From NCBI GenBank assembly GCA_944376035.1, contig CALWBJ010000099.1:1-5021 (forward strand): DNA of 5,021 bases, in the 5' to 3' direction. Below are positions 1 to 4,909 of this stretch, piece after piece. Source of the DNA: an uncultured Clostridia bacterium (GTDB lineage: Bacteria; Bacillota; Clostridia; Christensenellales; Borkfalkiaceae). Every line of letters begins with the position of its first letter. Position 1 is the first letter of the stretch. The notes beneath the pieces were generated by a model, which did not search any database, was not told where the DNA came from, and saw nothing but the letters and a program-made list of their open reading frames with translations. A program made the translations under genes and the position numbers.

Positions 1-66
1 GAGGTATATAAATCAATAATTACGGGAGAAATTGTTAATGAAAATAGCATTTGCGGGATTCGGTGA
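1..66 (+). CDS. possible 3' tail of an upstream gene (partial)
   Basis: The frame starting at base 1 is open to a TGA at 64-66 and would end ...VYKSIITGEIVN... followed by nine further residues. The pattern 'Y-x-S-I-x-T-G-x-x-V' resembles the last helix of Gfo/Idh/MocA-family sugar dehydrogenases, which would suit a sugar locus next to an isomerase. If real, it overlaps the isomerase start by 29 bases, which suggests translational coupling. The alternative is an upstream gene ending at the TAA at 17-19 in frame 2. Only about 21 residues are visible, so this is a weak call. Confidence 0.25.
   Translation, partial: EVYKSIITGEIVNENSICGIR
24..28 (+). promoter_or_regulatory. ribosome binding site that fixes the isomerase start
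   Basis: GGGAG lies 9 bases before the ATG at 38 but only 3 bases before the in-frame TTG at 32. The spacing favours ATG 38 as the true start and makes the TTG two codons upstream unlikely. Confidence 0.7.
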
Positions 67-1381
67 AGTCAACACACCTGTTGAAGTTTTGGAAAGAAAG
101 TGCAAAAAAGCGGCGAGTGAACTCCAAAAGGCGGGTGCGAAAATACAGAGTTTTTATCCTATCAGGGACGATAATGAGGAAAAAGATATAAATGCAGCCT
201 TAAAATTTTTCGGCGACAAGGATTTTGATGTTCTCGTACTGTGTATAGCGGGCTGGATTCCTTCGCATGCGGTTATAAAGGTCGCGGACAGATTCAGGCA
301 TAAACCTATGGTTTTATGGGGGCTTTGCGGCTGGTATGAAAACGGACGGCTGATTACCACTGCCGACCAGGCGGGTACCGGTGCGCTGAGAAGCGTCCTT
401 AAAGAACTCGGAATAAAATTCGGGTATTTTTACGATATTTGCGGCAGGCCGTCGTCGGCCGAAAAGGTGATGTCTTTCTGCCGCGCCGCTGCGGCGGCGC
501 AATCGCTTCGCACCGTGCGTATAGGGCAGTTAGGTTACAGAGATATGCAACTTTACGGAACTATGTTCGACGGAATTTCCTTAAAGCGAAAGGTCGGTGC
601 GGAAATAGAATGTTTTGAAATGCTTGAAATGGTCAGACGTGCGGAAGAACAAAGCAAGGCGGACGTGCGGAAGATTATTGACGGCAGAATGAAAAAATGG
701 ATATTTTTATCTGAACCTGACGATAAGGCTATGGAAAGCGCGGCAAGATACTATCTTGCGCTTAAAGAAATTATAAACGAACGTAAGTTTGACGCGGTGT
801 CGTTAAAAGACGTGGACGGATTTAAAAAACTTCTTGGATTTCCTCCCGCGCCCGTGTTTACTCTGCTTGCGGAAGACGGTGTATGTACCATTCCCGAAAA
901 CGACTGTCTCGGTAACGTAACACAGGTTATGATAAAAAAACTTACGGGGCAGATAGGCGCTTATCTTGAATTTTACGAATTTTTTACAGACGGTGTGCTC
1001 GCGGGCGTTCCCGATTATGTGCCGAAGGAAATAGTTGAGGGACAAACGACCGTCCTTCCTGCGGCTTTCGGAGAACTTTCGCAGGGACTTCTTAATGTTT
1101 CTCGGGTAAAAACGGGAAAACTGACTTTGTGCAGGCTTTGTGTTTCGGACGGAGAGTATTGCATGCATCTTATTACGGGTGGAGGCACAGACCCGGGGAA
1201 ATGGGAGGAGTGCGGCTGGACTCAGCCCGCGCCGCAGTTGCCCGGACTTAAAATACTTATCGAAGATACCGAGCGTTTTGCCGATAACGTTATGGGACAG
1301 CATTATATCATTTCATACGGGGACAATACCGAAGTTATAAAATATTTATGTCAAATCTGCGGCATCAAGGTTATCTGCTGA
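38..1381 (+). CDS. L-fucose/L-arabinose isomerase family protein
   Basis: This 447-residue cytoplasmic protein has no signal peptide or membrane segment. It has the layout of the fucose/arabinose isomerase superfamily, whose members interconvert aldoses and ketoses using a divalent metal. The first ~170 residues form a Rossmann-like half: a beta strand at 1-8, then 'LVLCIAGWIP' near 66-75, 'KPMVLWGLCGW' near 89-99 and 'RIGQLGYRD' near 161-169. The C-terminal half carries 'IPENDCLG' (E287), a second acidic residue 24 positions later (E311), and 'GQHYIISYGD' (H422). These match in order and spacing the metal ligands Glu337, Asp361 and His528 of E. coli FucI. The end ('SYGDNTEVIKYL...GIKVI') is typical of the family. 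It is shorter than AraA (about 500) or FucI (about 590), so the substrate cannot be named; L-arabinose, L-fucose, D-arabinose or another sugar is possible. No promoter is seen directly upstream, so it is probably part of an operon entering from the left. The next gene follows after 172 bases. Confidence 0.85.
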   Translation: MKIAFAGFGEVNTPVEVLERKCKKAASELQKAGAKIQSFYPIRDDNEEKDINAALKFFGDKDFDVLVLCIAGWIPSHAVIKVADRFRHKPMVLWGLCGWYENGRLITTADQAGTGALRSVLKELGIKFGYFYDICGRPSSAEKVMSFCRAAAAAQSLRTVRIGQLGYRDMQLYGTMFDGISLKRKVGAEIECFEMLEMVRRAEEQSKADVRKIIDGRMKKWIFLSEPDDKAMESAARYYLALKEIINERKFDAVSLKDVDGFKKLLGFPPAPVFTLLAEDGVCTIPENDCLGNVTQVMIKKLTGQIGAYLEFYEFFTDGVLAGVPDYVPKEIVEGQTTVLPAAFGELSQGLLNVSRVKTGKLTLCRLCVSDGEYCMHLITGGGTDPGKWEECGWTQPAPQLPGLKILIEDTERFADNVMGQHYIISYGDNTEVIKYLCQICGIKVIC

Positions 1382-1446
1382 AAACCGTAATCAAAAAGGC
1401 TTTGTAAATTATTTTTATACATCTTGGAACTAATTTTAAAAAATGC

Positions 1447-1475
1447 TTGCAATGCTTTTTGTATTGATGTAATAT
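1447..1475 (+). promoter_or_regulatory. candidate sigma-A promoter for the GH127-like gene
   Basis: TTGCAA (1447-1452) and TAATAT (1470-1475) are separated by 17 bases, each matching 4 of 6 consensus positions. Transcription would start near 1482, just before the structured leader. The -35 region overlaps two direct copies of ATGCTT (1443-1448 and 1452-1457, 9 bases apart), which could be regulator half-sites. No terminator-like hairpin is visible after the isomerase gene, so read-through is also possible. Confidence 0.45.
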
Positions 1476-1485
1476 CTAATTATAT

Positions 1486-1547
1486 GATCGGTAAAAGCCT
1501 TTGGCAGTAAGAATAAAATTTTTATGCCGATCTGATTTGTATCGGGG
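1486..1547 (+). promoter_or_regulatory. structured 5' leader with two mutually exclusive hairpins
   Basis: GATCGG (1486-1491) can pair with CCGATC (1527-1532), extended by TAAAA (1492-1496) with TTTTA (1520-1524) around a 2-base bulge; GCC-TTT-GGC (1497-1505) can form a small hairpin inside. The same CCGAT (1527-1531) can instead pair with ATCGG (1541-1545), which includes the first two Gs of the ribosome binding site GGGGTGA (1544-1550). The upstream pairing would leave the binding site free and the downstream pairing would hide it. This is the logic of a translational switch, but the sequence matches no riboswitch class I recognise and the second stem is only 5 bp. Confidence 0.35.
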
Positions 1548-1553
1548 TGATTT

Positions 1554-3023
1554 ATGATAAAAACTTACGGGGAACTGAGAAAACGTATTGAAAAGAATAT
1601 CAGAAGACTTTCTGATGAAGAATATTCTATGCCTGAATTATTCACGCAGACTCCTACATGGCCGGGGGATTGGCCGGGGAGAGAAATACTTGCGCTTGCA
1701 TGTGATTATACAGACTGTTCTAAGGTGCTTAAACCCAAAGTAAGAAAACAACTTAAAGACATCATAGACGCGCTTGACGAAAACACCAACGAACACGGTT
1801 ATTTCGGTCCTGTTTTCGACGGTAAAACGGCCGACGAGCAGCAGATAGCGGGCAACAGTTGGTTTTTGCGCGGGCTTTGCGAGTATTATAGATTATTTAA
1901 AGATAAAAAAGTATTCAGCCGCATAGAAAATATTTGCGATAATCTTTTACTTAAATTACAGAAATTTTACGAAAATTATCCCGATTGTTCGAGAGAAAGC
2001 GGCGGAGTGGACGGTCATATTCAGGAAGGCACCGTAAACGGGTGGAAACTTTCGAGCGACGTAGGTTGCGCTTTTATCATGCTTGACGGAATAACGGACG
2101 CATACGCGGTAACTCAAAATAAAGCGCTTTTGCCTGTTATAGACGTTATGGTCGATGAATTTTCCCGCATTGACCTTTTGAAATATCAGTGCCAGACCCA
2201 TTCTACGCTTTCGGCGACGCGCGGTATATTGAGATATTTCAGGTTGACGGGAAAAAAAGAATTGCTTGATTTAGCCTCGCGTATCTTCGATACATACGTA
2301 AAATATGCGACTACTGTAAATTACGCTAATTACAACTGGTTCGGTAAACCCACCTGGACGGAACCGTGTGCTGTTGTAGATTCGATTATTGCGGCAAAAG
2401 AACTTTTCATGATTAAGGGAGATAGGTTTTATGCGGAGTTTTTTAACCGCGCTTATTATAACGCATTGAGATTTTCTCAGCGTCCTAACGGAGGAGCGGG
2501 ATGTGAAACCTGCCTTGACGGTGAAAAAACAAAAATGTCCGTACATATGTACGAAGCGCCGTTCTGTTGCTCGATGCGTATAGCCGAAGGGTTTTTAAGA
2601 CTTGCGGATAACTTTGCGTATTACGAAAAAAATACCGTCGTTGTGCCGTTTATTACCGATGCCGAAAACGATATTCTTAAAATAAGGACAAAAGAATTTT
2701 CTTCGGGAATGAAAGTTTACGTTAAAGTTAAAAAAGCCGCCGATAAATTAAAAATTTATATTCCTTTATATTGTTCTGCGGAAATAAAGGGAGATTATGA
2801 ATTAAAAGACGGATTTTTATATTTACCCTGTGAATCAGGCGAATACGAGATAAAATTAACTTTCTCCGAGCATACTGAGATGATAAAAGGATTAAAAGTA
2901 CCAATGAGAGGAGACCGTATCCTTTTCAGATTATCCGAAAAATCTGCTTTAAGACGCGAGATCATAAATTGTATGTACTTAAAAGATCAGGATGAGGTAA
3001 TGAATACACGCTTATTTTTATAA
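1554..3023 (+). CDS. GH127-like (DUF1680) beta-L-arabinofuranosidase family protein
   Basis: This 489-residue protein without signal peptide probably acts in the cytoplasm. The N-terminal ~360 residues read as an (alpha/alpha)6 barrel, with family landmarks in order: 'WPGREILALA' (40-49), 'HGYFGP' (81-86), 'QTHSTLSATRGILRYFRLTG' (214-233), 'TEPCA' (269-273) and 'FCCSMRIAEGFLRL' (337-350). E270, C272, C338 and C339 correspond to the zinc ligands Glu338, Cys340, Cys417 and Cys418 of Bifidobacterium longum HypBA1, where Cys417 is also the nucleophile. A beta-rich C-terminal domain follows (about 361-450). Residues 247-269 contain no Asp or Glu, so the family acid/base (Glu322, 16 residues before the ligand Glu) is not apparent. 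The protein is also shorter than HypBA1-type enzymes (roughly 650). Family membership is well supported, but activity and substrate are not: it may be a divergent glycosidase or may use another acid. The ATG at 1554 follows GGGGTGA at 1544-1550. The stop codon lies inside a hairpin. Confidence 0.82.
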   Translation: MIKTYGELRKRIEKNIRRLSDEEYSMPELFTQTPTWPGDWPGREILALACDYTDCSKVLKPKVRKQLKDIIDALDENTNEHGYFGPVFDGKTADEQQIAGNSWFLRGLCEYYRLFKDKKVFSRIENICDNLLLKLQKFYENYPDCSRESGGVDGHIQEGTVNGWKLSSDVGCAFIMLDGITDAYAVTQNKALLPVIDVMVDEFSRIDLLKYQCQTHSTLSATRGILRYFRLTGKKELLDLASRIFDTYVKYATTVNYANYNWFGKPTWTEPCAVVDSIIAAKELFMIKGDRFYAEFFNRAYYNALRFSQRPNGGAGCETCLDGEKTKMSVHMYEAPFCCSMRIAEGFLRLADNFAYYEKNTVVVPFITDAENDILKIRTKEFSSGMKVYVKVKKAADKLKIYIPLYCSAEIKGDYELKDGFLYLPCESGEYEIKLTFSEHTEMIKGLKVPMRGDRILFRLSEKSALRREIINCMYLKDQDEVMNTRLFL

Positions 3024-3029
3024 ATAAGC
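3010..3029 (+). terminator. hairpin over the GH127-like stop codon, weak terminator
   Basis: GCTTATTT (3010-3017) pairs perfectly with AAATAAGC (3022-3029) around a 4-base loop that ends with the first base of the TAA stop (3021-3023). The following bases are T-rich but interrupted by A, so termination would be inefficient; an mRNA 3'-end stabilising role is equally possible. Confidence 0.4.
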
Positions 3030-3055
3030 CTTAATTTATTCTTTTAATTTCCGTT

Positions 3056-3084
3056 TTGACTTTTTATATAATATTACTTAGAAT
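3056..3084 (+). promoter_or_regulatory. strong candidate sigma-A promoter in the spacer
   Basis: TTGACT (3056-3061) and TAGAAT (3079-3084) are separated by exactly 17 bases, each matching 5 of 6 consensus positions. The expected start is near 3091. No protein gene follows on the plus strand before the terminator ending at 3256, so the promoter points to an untranslated transcript. Confidence 0.55.
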
Positions 3085-3131
3085 TTTATAAAATCTTAAA
3101 TGGTAAAATACAGTTGAATAAAATTAAAAAG

Positions 3132-3164
3132 CGATTAACGTACAATAATCGAATGGTTTTTTTT
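3132..3164 (+). terminator. short hairpin with offset T8 run
   Basis: CGATTA (3132-3137) pairs with TAATCG (3146-3151) around an 8-base loop. A run of eight Ts (3157-3164) starts 5 bases after the stem, a gap larger than usual. Upstream As (3126-3130) could pair with part of the T run. Weak termination or simple RNA structure is possible. Confidence 0.35.
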
Positions 3165-3197
3165 GGATTGTAAATATCTGTTATGCCTAAACAATAT

Positions 3198-3256
3198 AAA
3201 CGCTTCTTTTGAAACAACTTAAATAAGCGTTGTTTCGAAAGGAGCGTTTTATTTTC
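3198..3256 (+). terminator. long intrinsic terminator, 21-bp stem
   Basis: Bases 3198-3218 pair with 3229-3249 along 21 positions around a 10-base loop (3219-3228), followed by TTTTATTTT. In plus-strand RNA the only two non-Watson-Crick positions are wobbles (3205 U with 3242 G, 3210 U with 3237 G). In minus-strand RNA they would be A-C mismatches, and the T-tract on that side is weaker, so this works on plus-strand transcripts. It would end the candidate small RNA and read-through from the GH127-like gene. Confidence 0.8.
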
Positions 3257-3335
3257 AGAATAAAATGTATGAAATAATGTTAATGAATAAAAACTAAGAG
3301 TTCGAATTATACGGTTTTGAAAATAAATTTATCTT

Positions 3336-3527
3336 TTATAATTTTAATATTTTCTGGCGGTATTTAGACGGAGTAAGGCCGGTGTGTTTTTTAAAAACTT
3401 TTGAAAAGTAATTTTGATTGTCAAAGCAAAGCAATTCTGAAATTTTTTTCAGTTCTGTATTCTGGCGTATAAGTCTTTTGGCTTCATCGATTTTAAGCGC
3501 GGTATAATATTGCATTATACTCATGCC
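3336..3527 (-). pseudogene. AraC-family regulator, C-terminal fragment only
   Basis: Read on the minus strand, 63 residues from 'GMSIMQYYTALK' to the TAA at 3336-3338 form the second half of an AraC/XylS DNA-binding domain. It has the linker helix 'YYTALKIDEAKRLI' and the second helix-turn-helix 'ISELLCFDNQNYFSKVFKKHTGLTPSKYR', whose 'F-D-x-x-N-Y-F-S-K-x-F-K-K-x-x-G-x-T-P-x-x-Y-R' signature is close to consensus. A normal AraC protein is about 250-300 residues. Here the first helix-turn-helix and the whole effector domain are missing. Upstream of the Gly codon (3525-3527) the open frame continues only as antisense of the M24 gene and no longer resembles AraC. It is therefore a remnant that cannot be expected to regulate anything. 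Its family would have suited control of the neighbouring sugar genes or of the divergently placed M24 gene. Confidence 0.85.
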
Positions 3528-4538
3528 GAAGAGGGAAAGGTTACCGTTTGCAGCGGTCAGGCTTCTTATGATTACTGTCTTGTTAAAAACGTACTTCCGG
3601 ACAGTGAAACAGCCATACTGCCGGAGATAGGAGAGGTCAGCGGATTTGAGTACAATACAGAAGGTCAACTTGATTTTGAAGAATTGTTCAGAAAGATTAA
3701 AAATGGCAGAGAAATAAAGAAGATAGGTATTATAGGCAGATTGATTTTTCCGTCTATCATTTACGGTAAGTTAAGAAAAGTATTTCCTGATGCAGAAATT
3801 GCCGATATAGACGATATACACTATGCACAGCGTATGTTAAAGAGCAAGGCGGAAATAGAGTGCCTTAAAGTCAACTGGTCGATGGTTTCGAAAATGTTTG
3901 AAAATGTCGTTCCTGAAATTAAAACGGGCATGACCGAACTTACTGTTCAGGGAATGTTTGAATCGGAAATGTTGAATCTCGGGGCGGAAAGTTACGTACA
4001 GGCATTTGCGCCTATGGTGGCTACCGGGAGGGAAAACTCATACATATCAATGTGCCGCAATACCGATAGGAAAATAGCCGAAAGTGAGATAATCAATCTC
4101 GCGGCCGGAGTGTGTTATGAGGGATATAACGGAATCATTTGCAGTCCGCTTGTGCTCGGCAATATACCTCAGAAAATAAAAAGTGCGGTAATGTGTGCAT
4201 ACGATGCGCTTAACCACGCTTCCGTACTGATGAAACCGGGAGTTACGTGCGATGTTGTTCTTAACGCTTATACTGATTATCTGACTAAATACGGTTATAT
4301 AGATTATTGTCCTTACGGAAGTTTGCACTCGACCGGAATGCTTGAATGCGAAGCCCCTGTGTTTTCGGTAAATAATAAAAGAACAATACAGGAAAATATG
4401 GCTATATGCATAGACGCTTATTTTAAAGGAATGGAATGGGGTTCGTTCAGAGTGGAAGATTGCTATCTTATTACTCAAAACGGCGCCAGGCGCATGACTA
4501 CCTATAACGATAAAGTCTTGCCTGAAATTTTCGGATAA
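3510..4538 (+). CDS. M24 (creatinase/aminopeptidase P fold) protein, 5'-truncated
   Basis: The 342-residue open frame is a pita-bread fold protein of the M24 family. Residues up to about 110 are the remainder of a creatinase-type N-terminal domain ('KKIGIIGRL' at 70-78, 'FPDAEIADIDD' at 92-102, then 'QRMLKSKAEIECLK' at 107-120 leading into the catalytic domain). The first ~50 residues expected of that domain are absent. The ATG at 3510 has no ribosome binding site, and bases 3510-3527 also encode the AraC remnant on the other strand, so this start is probably an accident of truncation. Of the five usual metal ligands, the two Asp positions read A198 and I209, the first Glu reads D302, and only H273 ('LHSTG') and E316 ('FRVED') remain. 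A dinuclear metallopeptidase is therefore unlikely. Creatinase is a known metal-free member of this fold, so a hydrolase or lyase of that kind is possible. The rest of the frame is undamaged, so the truncation is recent or the contig is misjoined. A terminator follows at 4650-4700. Confidence 0.75.
   Translation: MHYTHAEEGKVTVCSGQASYDYCLVKNVLPDSETAILPEIGEVSGFEYNTEGQLDFEELFRKIKNGREIKKIGIIGRLIFPSIIYGKLRKVFPDAEIADIDDIHYAQRMLKSKAEIECLKVNWSMVSKMFENVVPEIKTGMTELTVQGMFESEMLNLGAESYVQAFAPMVATGRENSYISMCRNTDRKIAESEIINLAAGVCYEGYNGIICSPLVLGNIPQKIKSAVMCAYDALNHASVLMKPGVTCDVVLNAYTDYLTKYGYIDYCPYGSLHSTGMLECEAPVFSVNNKRTIQENMAICIDAYFKGMEWGSFRVEDCYLITQNGARRMTTYNDKVLPEIFG
3519..3530. other. deletion or rearrangement breakpoint (head-to-head truncation)
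   Basis: AraC similarity on the minus strand ends at the Gly codon 3525-3527. M24-like sequence on the plus strand begins at about the same place ('HAEEGKVTV', from about 3522). Both genes lose their 5' ends here. A single deletion spanning the heads of a divergent gene pair and their shared promoter region gives exactly this arrangement. No insertion sequence, target duplication or long repeat is visible at the junction; an assembly misjoin cannot be excluded. Confidence 0.6.
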
Positions 4539-4649
4539 AAATCTTTTTAACTGAATTTATTTGATTATTTGTACTTATTAAAAAAAATAACAATCTAAGA
4601 TTTATTAAATATCCGGTCTTATTATATACGTTTAAACTTTTTTGAAATC

Positions 4650-4700
4650 AGCACTCCTTCAAAAAGAATTATATTCTACTTGAAGGAGCGCTTTTATATT
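4650..4700 (+). terminator. intrinsic terminator of the M24 gene
   Basis: CTCCTTCAA (4654-4662) pairs with TTGAAGGAG (4680-4688). After one mismatch, AGC (4650-4652) pairs with GCT (4690-4692). Inside, AGAAT (4665-4669) pairs with ATTCT (4673-4677), giving a long stacked hairpin. The tail TTTTATATTATT follows on the plus strand, while no T-tract follows on the minus strand. It lies 112 bases after the M24 stop codon. Confidence 0.75.
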
Positions 4701-4815
4701 ATTGATTGGTCTTCTGCTTTCTCTTTCTGTATTTTTTAATTTGCGATCACTCTTACTGTTTTTTTAAATATATATTCATTCAGATAAGTTTTATTCAAAA
4801 TTTTATTTCTGTTAC

Positions 4816-4844
4816 TTGACTTATTTTCGTGTTAGATGCATAAT
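4816..4844 (+). promoter_or_regulatory. sigma-A promoter of the MarR-family gene
   Basis: TTGACT (4816-4821) and CATAAT (4839-4844) are separated by 17 bases, each matching 5 of 6 consensus positions. Transcription should begin near 4851, inside the inverted repeat, leaving a leader of roughly 60 bases before the ATG at 4910. Confidence 0.7.
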
Positions 4845-4864
4845 ATAGTTGCGGTCGCAACTAT
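4845..4864. promoter_or_regulatory. 20-bp palindromic operator, probably for the MarR protein
   Basis: ATAGTTGCG (4845-4853) and CGCAACTAT (4856-4864) are a perfect 9-bp inverted repeat around GT. It abuts the -10 box and covers the expected start site, the classic position for steric repression. MarR dimers bind palindromes of this size and commonly repress their own genes, and the gene that follows looks like a MarR regulator, so autoregulation is the natural reading. The protein-site pairing is inferred. Confidence 0.75.
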
Positions 4865-4909
4865 TTTTGTTTTTAAAACCGTCTGATATTTAAAAAGGAG
4901 AAACGACTG

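Larger units (their letters stand above)
3091..3256 (+). ncRNA. candidate small RNA between promoter and terminator
   Basis: A consensus-like promoter (3056-3084) and a strong intrinsic terminator (3198-3256) bracket about 165 bases with no usable reading frame. Inside are a 6-bp hairpin followed by a T8 run (3132-3164) and the large terminal hairpin. The layout is that of an intergenic small RNA, with a possible shorter form of about 75 nt ending at the T8 run. It matches no RNA family I recognise. The alternative is a chance promoter in AT-rich DNA, or a leftover leader of a gene lost in the nearby rearrangement. Confidence 0.35.
3024..3335. other. intergenic region with promoter, hairpins and terminator
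   Basis: No credible protein gene lies in these 312 AT-rich bases; the few ATG-started frames end within about 10 codons and lack ribosome binding sites. It holds the hairpin at the GH127-like stop, a promoter (3056-3084), a hairpin followed by eight Ts (3132-3164) and a long terminator (3198-3256). Bases 3257-3335 show nothing recognisable and lie downstream of the AraC remnant on the minus strand. Confidence 0.7.
4539..4909. other. intergenic region between M24 and MarR genes
   Basis: These 371 bases are T-rich and hold no credible protein gene. Bases 4539-4649 show nothing beyond A/T runs. A terminator sits at 4650-4700. Bases 4701-4815 are T-rich without recognisable elements. A promoter (4816-4844), a perfect inverted repeat (4845-4864), a T-run (4865-4874) and the ribosome binding site of the MarR gene (AAGGAG, 4895-4900) complete the region. 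Confidence 0.7.

Noticed and set aside
481..500. GC-rich palindromic run
   Set aside because: It encodes a run of alanines in a helix of the isomerase and has no U-tract or other sign of a terminator or regulatory site.
803..1303. A 166-codon open frame on the minus strand opposite the isomerase gene
   Set aside because: It is antisense to a gene with clear family motifs, is rich in Arg, Ser, Phe and Lys with no recognisable domain, and is best explained as a shadow of the codon usage on the plus strand.
1438..1461. A-run, short GC centre and T-run after the isomerase gene, resembling a terminator
   Set aside because: The stem would be about four A-T pairs, a mismatch and two G-C pairs, too weak; the segment fits better as the -35 region of the GH127-like promoter.
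1659..1680. Tandem direct repeat of TGGCCGGGG with a 12-base period
   Set aside because: It encodes W-P-G-D-W-P-G-R within the GH127-like protein, where a W-x-G-R motif is expected; it is a small coding repeat and not a separate element.
3503..3508. A perfect TATAAT just before the ATG at 3510
   Set aside because: It encodes Tyr-Tyr of the AraC remnant on the other strand, has no convincing -35 at normal spacing and would place the start site downstream of the ATG at 3510.
3528..3668. Upstream extension of the AraC remnant frame on the minus strand (47 codons)
   Set aside because: These codons do not resemble AraC and are simply the complement of the M24 coding sequence; they are open by chance past the breakpoint.
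4047..4478. A 143-codon open frame on the minus strand opposite the M24 gene
   Set aside because: It is antisense to conserved M24 motifs, has no recognisable domain and shows no ribosome binding site of note.
4702..4770. A 22-codon hydrophobic frame starting with TTG after the M24 terminator
   Set aside because: T-rich DNA reads as Phe and Leu by default; the only GGAG upstream is inside the terminator stem and 13 bases away.
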